Below, piece by piece: positions 56,797 through 64,000 of a DNA stretch of 64,000 nt. Under the pieces are notes generated by a model, which was given only the letters and a program-made list of their open reading frames with translations, made no database searches and was not told where the DNA came from. This stretch comes from Gammaproteobacteria bacterium (lineage in GTDB: Bacteria; Pseudomonadota; Gammaproteobacteria; RBG-16-57-12): positions 1 through 64,000 of the forward strand of contig JAKIVC010000001.1 in NCBI GenBank assembly GCA_021647245.1. Direction: 5' to 3'. Every line of letters starts with the position of its first letter. The stretch's first letter is position 1. The translations under genes and the position numbers were made by a program.

Positions 56797-57219
56797 ATGT
56801 TTCAACTTGACCCAAGACTTGATAACGATTGTACTGTCATTGGAAGTTTTAAGCTCAGTTTATTACTCCTGATGAATGATGCCAATTATCCTTGGTTTAT
56901 CCTAGTGCCTCGAGAGGCTGATGCACGAGAAATATACCAACTCAGCGATCAACAGCAGCAGCAACTTACCTGTGAGTCTTGCCAACTATCCAAAGCATTG
57001 GCCGCTACTTTTAATAGCGATAAAATCAACATCGCATCCCTAGGCAATATCGTAGCGCAACTTCATATTCACCATGTTGTGCGTTACCGCAATGATCTAT
57101 CTTGGCCTGCTCCGATTTGGGGGCGACATAAGACACTACCCTATACTGCGGAAGAGCAAAGAGTTGTTACTCAACAACTCACCCATGCGCTAGACAGCCA
57201 CTTTGTGCCCACAGCCTGA
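56797..57219 (+). CDS. HIT-family protein
   Basis: This 140-residue protein has the histidine triad motif in QLHIHHVVR (about residues 89-97) with H-x-H-H order. FILVPREADAREIYQL near 38 is also characteristic. HIT proteins hydrolyse or transfer nucleotides; the exact substrate is not known. It is followed 2 bases later by the YcgN gene. Confidence 0.9.
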   Translation: MFQLDPRLDNDCTVIGSFKLSLLLLMNDANYPWFILVPREADAREIYQLSDQQQQQLTCESCQLSKALAATFNSDKINIASLGNIVAQLHIHHVVRYRNDLSWPAPIWGRHKTLPYTAEEQRVVTQQLTHALDSHFVPTA

Positions 57220-57221
57220 GT

Positions 57222-57698
57222 ATGAGCACTTCCTCCCACTTTTGGCTAACAACACCCCTTAAAGAGATGAACTCCACACAGTGGGAGCAGCTATGTGACG
57301 GTTGCGGCCTCTGCTGCCTTAATAAACTAGAAGATGAGGAGAGTGGTGAGGTCTACCTGACCCGCATTGCCTGTGATCTATTAGACAAGTGTAGTGCCCA
57401 ATGCAGTGATTATGAAAATCGTTTTTCATTGGCCCCCGATTGCACCCAACTTACGCCGGAACTTGCTGAAACCGCAAGCTGGTTGCCCAGCACCTGCGCC
57501 TACAAACGATTGGCAGAGGGTATGTCACTTTTGGCATGGCATCCGCTCGTCAGTGGTGAGCATGATAGCGCTCAAAAGGCCAATATTTCAATTTGCGGCA
57601 AGGTGATTCATGAGTGTGAAGTGGGTGATCGGGAGTATGCTGAATTCATCCTCACAGAAGAGGAATTAAAGCTGCACAGAGCAGAGAGCCCCTGTTAA
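57222..57698 (+). CDS. YcgN-family cysteine cluster protein (UPF0260)
   Basis: This 158-residue protein has the family's N-terminal CDGCGLCCLNKLEDE (about 26-40) and further Cys-containing motifs (RIACDLLDKCSAQCSDYENR, STCAYKR, ICGKVIHECEV), which suggest metal or cluster binding. Function unknown. It is coupled to the HIT gene upstream. Confidence 0.92.
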   Translation: MSTSSHFWLTTPLKEMNSTQWEQLCDGCGLCCLNKLEDEESGEVYLTRIACDLLDKCSAQCSDYENRFSLAPDCTQLTPELAETASWLPSTCAYKRLAEGMSLLAWHPLVSGEHDSAQKANISICGKVIHECEVGDREYAEFILTEEELKLHRAESPC

Positions 57699-57732
57699 TA
57701 TAACGACAAGAGAATTTTGTTAGGAGAGAAGC

Positions 57733-57846
57733 ATGAGCGCATATATTGAGTTAATCATTATTTTCGGCCTTTTAGGCCTAGTCTACTGGGCGATAGCGCG
57801 AAAAAAACCAGGGCGTAGCGAGGGCAACAAGCGCAAGCCTGACTAG
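57733..57846 (+). CDS. 37-residue single-pass membrane protein
   Basis: A small frame MSAYIELIIIFGLLGLVYWA then ARKKPGRSEGNKRKPD follows TAGGAGAG at 5 bases from the ATG. One helix of about 17 hydrophobic residues is followed by a strongly basic tail, so it should sit in the inner membrane with the tail inside. It lies 34 bases after ycgN on the same strand. It was too short for the usual length cutoff. Real existence is supported by the ribosome site and the helix-plus-basic-tail pattern only. Confidence 0.55.
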   Translation: MSAYIELIIIFGLLGLVYWAIARKKPGRSEGNKRKPD

Positions 57847-57869
57847 GCCTGCGCAGGCAAAACCAAGCG

Positions 57870-58382
57870 CTAATCGGCTTGGGTCACCGGTGATTCACCT
57901 AAAAACTTTTCGCGATCTCGGTCATCTAATATGCCCGCTGTCGCTTTGTTCAATGATTCTGACTCCATAACGGTCAAAACAAGCACCAGTACCATTGTTG
58001 GCAAAATACCCAGCCCAATAACAATGGCATACGCCATCTCTTTAATCTCGATCGAGTTATGAACCAGCCATGCGAGACCGATGGCAATAGCCAGCAAAGC
58101 GTAGGTAATCATAAATAACTTAGTGCGCTTGATCACCATTCGCCAATGGCAGCGAATAAACTCACTCTCATGATTCACTTGGCTCATGCCACGAATAAAG
58201 GTGAAACCCACGATAATCAAAGAGACAATGGGAACAATCAGTGCTAACCAGGGAACGGTTGAGTTGCTCAATGCGATAACAGACATGAGAACGTGATTCC
58301 CTACCATATTAAACAAAAACAGTTGATGCGGTAGCTGTGCAGCCTTCAATTCCTGTCGACTATATTTTAATTCTGACATCAT
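57870..58382 (-). CDS. Hypothetical membrane protein downstream of ccoS
   Basis: This 170-residue protein has four predicted helices (about 22-40, 45-63, 90-110, 118-140) and a cytoplasmic charged tail. I recognise no family. It is 22 bases after ccoS on the same strand, so it might be co-transcribed with cbb3 assembly genes; a role in oxidase maturation is only suggested by position. Confidence 0.75.
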   Translation of the reverse strand: MMSELKYSRQELKAAQLPHQLFLFNMVGNHVLMSVIALSNSTVPWLALIVPIVSLIIVGFTFIRGMSQVNHESEFIRCHWRMVIKRTKLFMITYALLAIAIGLAWLVHNSIEIKEMAYAIVIGLGILPTMVLVLVLTVMESESLNKATAGILDDRDREKFLGESPVTQAD

Positions 58383-58404
58383 TCACCCCAGGCAGTTGAG
58401 TTGT

Positions 58405-58593
58405 TTATTTGGTTTCTGACTTTTCATGTTGTTTATTCATTGGCAACATTGGGTCGTCATCATCATCAAGAATCCGATGAGCAGGCCCTTCGAGGTCATC
58501 ATACTGCCCCGCACGCGCAGCCCAGAAAAAAACGGCCACACTCACCAGCGCCAGCATTATCATCGCTGGCAGTAATGCATAGATAACATCCAT
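58405..58593 (-). CDS. ccoS: Cbb3 oxidase assembly protein CcoS
   Basis: This 62-residue protein has one membrane helix (about residues 5-27, LLPAMIMLALVSVAVFFWAARAGQYDDL). The GQYDDLEGPAHRILDDDD run is the CcoS signature. CcoS is required for cofactor insertion into CcoN of cbb3 oxidase. It is separated from ccoI by 178 bases, more than usual. Confidence 0.95.
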   Translation of the reverse strand: MDVIYALLPAMIMLALVSVAVFFWAARAGQYDDLEGPAHRILDDDDDPMLPMNKQHEKSETK

Positions 58594-58771
58594 AACTCTA
58601 GACCCTCAGTTGGACAAGTTAATGTGTGTATTTACAGCGCGCAAATCGACCCGTAGCGACAATCGCTCCAGAGCGAAATACTTCATTGATGGTTAGTTGA
58701 GATCTCTGCTAGCGACTATTTAAATTCGAATAACCACACACTATCCCATTGTGAGAGCGCAGACCACCTGA

Positions 58772-61249
58772 TCAGGCACCCGAGTCAAGCTTAGCACGAC
58801 GTTTTATCAACATGGCGTTACCAATCACCAGTAAAGAGCTTATCGGCATCGCAATAGAGGCAAACACCGGCGTTAAGCTCGCACTCACCGCTGTGGGTAT
58901 CACGATAACATTATATCCAAGCGAAAGGTTGATGTTTTGCTTGATGGTTCTGATTGTCTGTTGCGCCAGGTCGAATGCAAACAATAGACGCATCAGCTGA
59001 TTACTCATCAATACCATGTCAGCACACTCAAGTGATACATCGGTGCCCGACCCCATCGCAATGCCCACATCAGCACGGGCCAGTGCAGGGGCATCATTAA
59101 CCCCATCACCAACCATCACGACAGATTTCCCCTGTTTTTGTAACTCATCGATGACATTATCTTTATCTTGAGGCAACACTTCAGCAATAACATCCAATGT
59201 TCCGCCAAGTTGCTTTGCCACCGCCGCAGCGGCGGCCCGACTATCACCCGTCAGAAGTGTTACGCCAATATTCCGCTCATTAAGCGCTCTGACCAGTGCC
59301 ACTGCACCCTCACGTATCTGATCAAATACACTAATAATTCCGAGTACAACACCATCAACCACCACCACCACAGCCACACCCATTGATGCCTCTATTTCAT
59401 CATAGGCTTGCCGTAAATCGTCAGGGAAGCTGATATTGATATATTCAAGCAGGCGGCGACTTCCCATCTGGATTACTTGCCCCGCCACTTCAGCGACCAC
59501 ACCACGGCCCGGCATACTGGTGAAGCTATCCAAGGAAGCGCCATGGGTCGAGATTCCCTGATCTTTGGCATGTTGGACGATCGCCCGTGCCACCAGGTGT
59601 TCAGAACGAGACTCAGCCAGCAACGCATAGTGCAGCAGTTGCTCACGATCAACCCCGGCAGCAGCGTTAAGGATGACATCACCGACCCCCATGCGCCCCT
59701 CAGTAATGGTGCCCGTTTTATCAAAAACAACATGGTTAGCCGTAGCCAGTGTTTCGAGCGCCGCGCCATTACGGACAAGCAGACCATTTTTTGCGCCATG
59801 GCCAACACTGACCGCAATACTCATCGGGGTTGCCAAGCCAAAAGCACAGGGGCAGGTAATAATAAGCACTGAAACAGCAGCTAACATCGCCACATCGAAG
59901 TCGGCCGCATATGACCAATAGAGAAATGTCCCCGCCGCCAGCAACAGCGTGGTAAGAACAAACCAGGGCACGACTCGATCCGTCATAGACTGTATGGGGG
60001 CCTTTGACCCTTGCGCCGCCTCTACAAGATGAATAATCTTTGAAAGTGCCGTTTGCTGCCCCAACGAGACCACCTCAACAACCAGTGTTCCCTGCCCGTT
60101 CACACTGCCAGCAACAATTTTTCCACCCATCATTTTCTTAACCGGCAGTGACTCACCTGTCAGCATAGACTCATTGACATCGCTATCACCCTCGATGACG
60201 ATGCCATCAACAGGAATACGTTCACCCGGACGAATAATAACTTGATCACCAACAGTCAACTGCCGCACCGAAACCAGTTTCTCTTCACCCTTCACAACCA
60301 ACGTTGCCGAACGAGGCTGCAACTCCATTAGACGACTGGTTGCCGAGGTTGCATTGCGGCGGGCCATTTTTTCCATGTACCGCCCCACAAGGATGATAAA
60401 CAGAAAACTGACCACCGTTTCAAAGTAGACATCCATGTAACCGTTAATGGTTGCCCAGACTGAGTAGAGATAAGTAACCATTACGCCAATTGCAATAGGC
60501 AGATCCATTGTCATCTGGCGATAACGAAGGCCCGTCAATGCGCCTTTCAGGAAGGGCCAACCAGAATAGAGCAGCACGGGGGTTGCCAACAACAGACTGA
60601 TCAGTTGCAGAAAATGACGATGCTCCAGGTCCATGCCCGATGCCGACATATCTGCCGCATATATCGAGATAGAGAGCCACATCATGTTCATAGCACCAAA
60701 ACCCGCAAATGCCATGCGGTAGAGTAGCGCTCTGTTTTCTTTCTGCTGCTGACCCTCAAGTTTTTCCATGTCGAAGGGAATGGCAGAGTAGCCAATGGCC
60801 GCCAGTCGTTTTAAAATCGCGGAAAGCTTGAGATCAGTTTCATCCCAGCGCACACGCAAACGGTGGTGAGCGAGGTTAACTTCAGCCTCCAACACCCCAC
60901 CCAGTGAGGCGAGTGCGCGCTCAATAAGCCAGACACAAGCCGCGCAGTGGATGCCTTCGACCAGCAGCATCGCCTCGCGGCGGGTGCCATTAGCTTTAAC
61001 AAACTCTTGCTGAATATCTTCAAGATCATACTGGGCCAAATTGCCCAACAGGCCAGGGGGAGGGGCCCGCTCATTTTCTCGAACACGCTGATAGAAACCA
61101 TCCAGACCGGAGTCATGAATGGTTTGGCAAACAAGCGCACAACCTGAGCAACAAAACCTTTTCAGCTGCCCACTAATTGTCTGCTGCTGCAACGCGTCCG
61201 GCTTGATCTCCAAACCACAGTGAAAACAGCTATCAACATCACTGCCCAT
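58772..61249 (-). CDS. ccoI: Copper-transporting P-type ATPase CcoI (FixI)
   Basis: This 825-residue P1B ATPase supplies copper to cbb3 oxidase. The N-terminal segment has CFHCGLEI and a CCSGC metal site (about 8-40). An HMA domain has GIHCAACVWLIERAL (about residue 98). TM region CPC in TCPCAFGLATP (about 458), phosphorylation DKTGTITEG and GDGVNDAPALA are all present. It lies 14 bases after ccoH. Expression is likely FNR/ANR-type, but I could not see a convincing box. Confidence 0.96.
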   Translation of the reverse strand: MGSDVDSCFHCGLEIKPDALQQQTISGQLKRFCCSGCALVCQTIHDSGLDGFYQRVRENERAPPPGLLGNLAQYDLEDIQQEFVKANGTRREAMLLVEGIHCAACVWLIERALASLGGVLEAEVNLAHHRLRVRWDETDLKLSAILKRLAAIGYSAIPFDMEKLEGQQQKENRALLYRMAFAGFGAMNMMWLSISIYAADMSASGMDLEHRHFLQLISLLLATPVLLYSGWPFLKGALTGLRYRQMTMDLPIAIGVMVTYLYSVWATINGYMDVYFETVVSFLFIILVGRYMEKMARRNATSATSRLMELQPRSATLVVKGEEKLVSVRQLTVGDQVIIRPGERIPVDGIVIEGDSDVNESMLTGESLPVKKMMGGKIVAGSVNGQGTLVVEVVSLGQQTALSKIIHLVEAAQGSKAPIQSMTDRVVPWFVLTTLLLAAGTFLYWSYAADFDVAMLAAVSVLIITCPCAFGLATPMSIAVSVGHGAKNGLLVRNGAALETLATANHVVFDKTGTITEGRMGVGDVILNAAAGVDREQLLHYALLAESRSEHLVARAIVQHAKDQGISTHGASLDSFTSMPGRGVVAEVAGQVIQMGSRRLLEYINISFPDDLRQAYDEIEASMGVAVVVVVDGVVLGIISVFDQIREGAVALVRALNERNIGVTLLTGDSRAAAAAVAKQLGGTLDVIAEVLPQDKDNVIDELQKQGKSVVMVGDGVNDAPALARADVGIAMGSGTDVSLECADMVLMSNQLMRLLFAFDLAQQTIRTIKQNINLSLGYNVIVIPTAVSASLTPVFASIAMPISSLLVIGNAMLIKRRAKLDSGA

Positions 61250-61263
61250 GTCGATACCAATGA

Positions 61264-61797
61264 CTAGTCTTGTACAAAGATGCGCTGAGCAAGGTCAAGA
61301 GCATCCTCCTCACTCTTCATGGCGGAAACGATCAAATCCCAGTGTCCGGGCAGCTTGAATTCAATTTCAACAGCATAATAACCGGGGCGTATCTCTTTCA
61401 TTGGCATAGTAAAATCTTTACTGGCATCATTCACTCGGTAGGCGAATAACTCAACCGTAGCATCACTGATCGCCTCACCCTGCTTATCTTTCAGTATGAA
61501 TTGATACTGCTGCAATTGATTAAGCTTCGGGGTGCTGGGCTCTCGTAGAACCATACGCCACTGCAAACGTTGTGCGACCTCATCACGCCTCACCTCTTCA
61601 TGCAGATAAGCCTTACCTTTCGCATAAAACTCATCAATTACCAGACCCGTGTGGGTGTTCAGGCCAATGGTAATCATCGTAAAATTAACCACCAACATGG
61701 TGGTCACCAATATTGCCATGCCCCAAACCAAAGGGCTTTTCCATGCAGGAACGAGCTCTTTGGCACTCGCCTTATCTTCTCTTTCATTAACACTCAT
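61264..61797 (-). CDS. ccoH: Cbb3 oxidase assembly protein CcoH (FixH)
   Basis: This 177-residue protein has one N-terminal membrane helix (about 22-45, LVWGMAILVTTMLVVNFTMI) and a periplasmic FixH domain with DEFYAKGKAYLHEE and GHWDLIVSAMK. It works with CcoI and CcoG. ATG 61797 (MSVNERED) is preferred to the longer frame, which intrudes on ccoG. Confidence 0.94.
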   Translation of the reverse strand: MSVNEREDKASAKELVPAWKSPLVWGMAILVTTMLVVNFTMITIGLNTHTGLVIDEFYAKGKAYLHEEVRRDEVAQRLQWRMVLREPSTPKLNQLQQYQFILKDKQGEAISDATVELFAYRVNDASKDFTMPMKEIRPGYYAVEIEFKLPGHWDLIVSAMKSEEDALDLAQRIFVQD

Positions 61798-61813
61798 ATC
61801 TTCAAACCTTTTC

Positions 61814-63235
61814 CTAGCGAGCGGGGCCGACAAAGAAGCTCTCATACTCTTCATTTATAGTCGGGTCATTTAGAGCTTCAACCTTAAAATAGACCGGCAC
61901 ATTCTCCCCCGGAATACCATTCTGCATTGCTCTAATACGAATGGTATAGGGGACAACCTTGGCAGACTGCAGCGTTAAAATATCGGGCAAACCAATAATA
62001 TCAGCGCCCTCAACACCGTCTACCGTCACCTTCACATCAAGCGGCTCGGGCAATTTATTTAAAATCTTAATGGTATAGCTGTTTTGTATAGAGCCATCAG
62101 ACATCTTCACAAAGAGCGGCTGACGCTCATGCACCACATGCATCTCCAGTGTGGGAATACTCGCCAAACCATAGATAATCGCTAATATTGAGCCCAGCGA
62201 AATAGCCAAATAGATGATGACCCGTGGTCGCTTCATCATTGGTGGTTGAATATGCCCCTGCATCTCATTGTCTGATGCGTAGCGAATCAACCCCTTTGGC
62301 TTGTCGATCTTCTCCATTACCTTGTCACAGGCATCGACACAGAGACCGCACATAATACACCCTTCTTGCAGTGCACTTTCACGTATATCAACGCCTGTCG
62401 GACAGACAGCCACACACTGATTGCAGTCGACACAATCACCTTTTTGTTCATTATCCACACCTTTTTTGAGCCTGCCTCGTGGCTCGCCTCGGGCAATATC
62501 ATAGGATGGGATAATGGAGTCTCGATCAACCATAACAGACTGAATTCGAGCATAGGGACAGAGCCAAAAACAGACCTGCTCACGCATAAAACCCGCAAGA
62601 ATAAAGGTGCCCAGAAAAAATGAAAGTAGCACAATCCAAGCGGCAATATGGGCATCAAATGTTACCAGATCTTCCAGCAGCTCATAAGAGTCCATAAAGT
62701 AAGCCGCAAAACTGATGCCTGTCATTAATGAAATCAGTGCCCATATCGTATATTTAATGCCACGCTTAGTGATTTTTTCACTATTCCAGGGTGCTTTATC
62801 CAGCTTGCGGCGTTGCAGTGGGGAACCTTCGATCTTCTCTTCAATCCAGACAAACCAATCAGTCCAAACCGTTTGAAAGCAGAAAAAGCCACAAAATATT
62901 CGACCGGCAATTGCGGTAATTCCAAACAGCATCATGGCTAGCAGAATAAGAACAAAGGTCAGCATCCAAATATCTTGGGGATAGATAGTGGTACCAAAGA
63001 AGTGAAACTGCCGTGCCGGGATATCAAGCAGAACAACTTGTTCGCCACCTATACGCAGGAAAGGCAGGACCAAGTAGCTCAACCAAAAAACCCAAACCAG
63101 ATCCTTGTATTTACGAAATCGCCCCCCCATGCGCTTAGCATGGATCGTCTCTTCACCCACGTTAACAACGTGTTGCTCTTCGTAAATATCGCCAACATCC
63201 CCAGCGACTTTTTCCTCTTTATGCTGCTCTGCCAT
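61814..63235 (-). CDS. ccoG: Cbb3 oxidase accessory protein CcoG (FixG/RdxA)
   Basis: This membrane iron-sulfur/cupric reductase-like protein of 473 residues has about five helices. GRIFCGFFCFQTVWTDWFVW is near residue 125. Two 4Fe-4S motifs (CVDCNQCVAVCP, CIMCGLCVDACDK) are near 270-305, and the C-terminal Ig-like domain (about 360-470) is present. CcoG helps deliver copper to cbb3. ATG 63235 is used; an upstream in-frame start at 63268 is possible. Confidence 0.95.
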   Translation of the reverse strand: MAEQHKEEKVAGDVGDIYEEQHVVNVGEETIHAKRMGGRFRKYKDLVWVFWLSYLVLPFLRIGGEQVVLLDIPARQFHFFGTTIYPQDIWMLTFVLILLAMMLFGITAIAGRIFCGFFCFQTVWTDWFVWIEEKIEGSPLQRRKLDKAPWNSEKITKRGIKYTIWALISLMTGISFAAYFMDSYELLEDLVTFDAHIAAWIVLLSFFLGTFILAGFMREQVCFWLCPYARIQSVMVDRDSIIPSYDIARGEPRGRLKKGVDNEQKGDCVDCNQCVAVCPTGVDIRESALQEGCIMCGLCVDACDKVMEKIDKPKGLIRYASDNEMQGHIQPPMMKRPRVIIYLAISLGSILAIIYGLASIPTLEMHVVHERQPLFVKMSDGSIQNSYTIKILNKLPEPLDVKVTVDGVEGADIIGLPDILTLQSAKVVPYTIRIRAMQNGIPGENVPVYFKVEALNDPTINEEYESFFVGPAR

Positions 63236-63403
63236 TCGCTGATTCACCCCGTCAAGGCTATTACACAATGAGCCAATACTATACTCGGTCAGGGTAAGTT
63301 TATACAGTAATATGCGGCAACCACATAATAAATAATTTCGCCACTAACGCGGCATGAATAGCCCAAAAAAACAGAAGGCTGGTGAATAAAGCGGAGAGGT
63401 GAG

Positions 63404-63418
63404 GTGATTATCAATCAC
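63404..63418. promoter_or_regulatory. Perfect inverted repeat upstream of ccoG
   Basis: GTGATT-ATC-AATCAC is a perfect 6+6 inverted repeat about 170 bases upstream of ccoG. It resembles but does not match a TTGAT-N4-ATCAA FNR/ANR box. It may be an operator for ccoGHI or a chance palindrome. Confidence 0.35.
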
Positions 63419-63441
63419 TACAGATAAAAAAAGGGGCATAA

Positions 63442-63472
63442 CAAAAAACAAAGGGGCTAAAAGCCCCTTTGT
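63442..63472 (-). terminator. Rho-independent terminator after ccoP and small protein gene
   Basis: Minus strand: ACAAAGGGGC-TTTTA-GCCCCTTTGT followed by TTTTT. It is a 10-bp perfect stem, 24 bases past the 38-residue gene, so the ccoNO(Q)P transcript should end here and ccoGHIS has its own promoter. Confidence 0.95.
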
Positions 63473-63496
63473 CAACTCAACTACTACAACTTGGTC

Positions 63497-63613
63497 TTAT
63501 TTATCTTCGGGTGGATCCTGGTTAATCAAGGCAATGCCTTTGATGACCATAACGACCAAGATGACAGCAGATCCAGCTACAGAGAGTATCGATAATATTG
63601 CTACTGCATCCAT
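63497..63613 (-). CDS. 38-residue single-pass membrane protein in the cbb3 locus
   Basis: The frame MDAVAILSILSVAGSAVILV then VMVIKGIALINQDPPEDK has one membrane helix (about residues 4-24) and an acidic tail. An AAGGAGAT ribosome site lies 4 bases upstream of the ATG. It sits between the end of ccoP (53 bases) and the strong terminator, so it is the last gene of the oxidase operon. It could be a CcoM- or CcoQ-like small subunit or assembly factor; I see no clear sequence match to either. Confidence 0.7.
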   Translation of the reverse strand: MDAVAILSILSVAGSAVILVVMVIKGIALINQDPPEDK

Positions 63614-63666
63614 TTCTATCTCCTTATTTCGTGTAGATGAGAGGGGAGGCCCCTCTCAACAAGAGA

Positions 63667-64000
63667 TTACTCAGTCTGGCCACCACCTAGAGACCAAACC
63701 CTTACTGTCAGAAGCTTAATGTCGTTCGCTGACAACACTTCGCTAAATCCAGGCATTACACCACTCCGTGTACCTTCAACACCATCTTGGTTTACACCAA
63801 ACTTAATAGTATGAAGGACTTCATCACGGCCGCCGCCAAAGCGCCAGATGCTATCGGTCAGGTTAGGTGCGCCCACCCATTTATTTCCTGTGGCATCTTC
63901 AGCATGACAACCAGAGCAGCCTGCATTGTTATAGGCATCCCAACCTGCTTGCGTTGCCTTGCCAGATGAAACATTGAGTACGAAGTCAGCAAGCTGACCC
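63667..64000 (-). CDS. ccoP: Cbb3 oxidase diheme subunit CcoP, C-terminal part
   Basis: The C-terminal 110 residues of the diheme cytochrome c subunit are in the window; the gene continues beyond base 64000. The second c-type heme site CSGCH lies in NAGCSGCHAEDATGN, with axial-ligand-region VMPGFSEVLSANDI and the usual end VRVWSLGGG. CcoP passes electrons to the catalytic subunit CcoN. Gene order ccoP-small protein-terminator-ccoG-ccoH-ccoI-ccoS supports the call. Confidence 0.95.
   Translation of the reverse strand, partial: GQLADFVLNVSSGKATQAGWDAYNNAGCSGCHAEDATGNKWVGAPNLTDSIWRFGGGRDEVLHTIKFGVNQDGVEGTRSGVMPGFSEVLSANDIKLLTVRVWSLGGGQTE

Noticed and set aside
58594-58771. Possible FNR/ANR box in the ccoI-ccoS gap (TTGATGGTTAGTTGA)
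   Set aside because: Only one half-site fits TTGAT-N4-ATCAA; the other half has too many mismatches.

Overview
The window is a gene-dense stretch of a gammaproteobacterial chromosome at mid GC content. Family content supports this: tol-pal with cpoB, tmcA, rlmG, rlmD, rsmD, a CsiV-type protein, a YajR-type exporter, UPF0149/YecA, YcgN and YhcB/ZapG. At the right edge is a cbb3 oxidase locus (end of ccoP, then ccoG-ccoH-ccoI-ccoS), so the organism can respire at low oxygen. Glycogen phosphorylase and PPK2 indicate glycogen and polyphosphate use. A free-living or symbiotic sulfur oxidiser of the Chromatiales/Thiotrichales type would fit, but nothing in the window proves sulfur oxidation. I saw no rRNA, convincing tRNA, CRISPR array, intact insertion sequence or prophage; these were checked by reading, not with a scanner.

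Layout: 1-500 holds decayed transposase fragments. 560-13030 is a mixed set: radical SAM/B12 protein, PPK2, DgkA, TmcA, a porin, a lipoprotein, YecA, RlmG, SSB and YajR. uvrA, an Rrf2 regulator and queC/queE follow. 17856-25960 is a long leftward block, yebC-ruvC-ruvA-ruvB-tolQ-tolR-tolA-tolB-pal-cpoB, for recombination and envelope integrity. 26171-30586 is an envelope module headed by an ECF-type sigma factor. A response regulator with an unfamiliar output region and a CsiV-like protein come next. From 44082 down to 32993 runs a compact 13-gene leftward cluster (cysM, a degenerate PolB-like exonuclease, rlmD, CYTH, peptide-binding lipoprotein, YkuD protein, CigR/RcnB-like lipoprotein, oppB, oppC, nagZ, mscS, hpt, mtnP) whose centre looks like murein-peptide recycling. 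44219-45592 is rsmD-coaD-ferredoxin. 45669-51910 contains a hemerythrin-like protein, a VOC protein, glycogen phosphorylase, YaiI, a NodB-like lipoprotein and an unknown exported protein. 51897-55017 is a divergent pair: a subtilisin-like protease with a long Asp tract facing an ECF sigma/anti-sigma pair. 55167-58382 carries ZapG, a PilZ protein, a HIT protein, YcgN and small membrane proteins, followed by the cbb3 assembly genes.

Most worth a second look: (1) the OppBC/SBP/NagZ cluster with a YkuD enzyme that has no visible signal peptide, suggesting a cytoplasmic L,D-carboxypeptidase; (2) the PolB-type exonuclease that has lost its recognisable catalytic motifs; (3) the ECF sigma/anti-sigma/acidic S8 protease module with its hexanucleotide repeat and duplicated sigma-gene start; (4) a 38-residue membrane protein between ccoP and ccoG.
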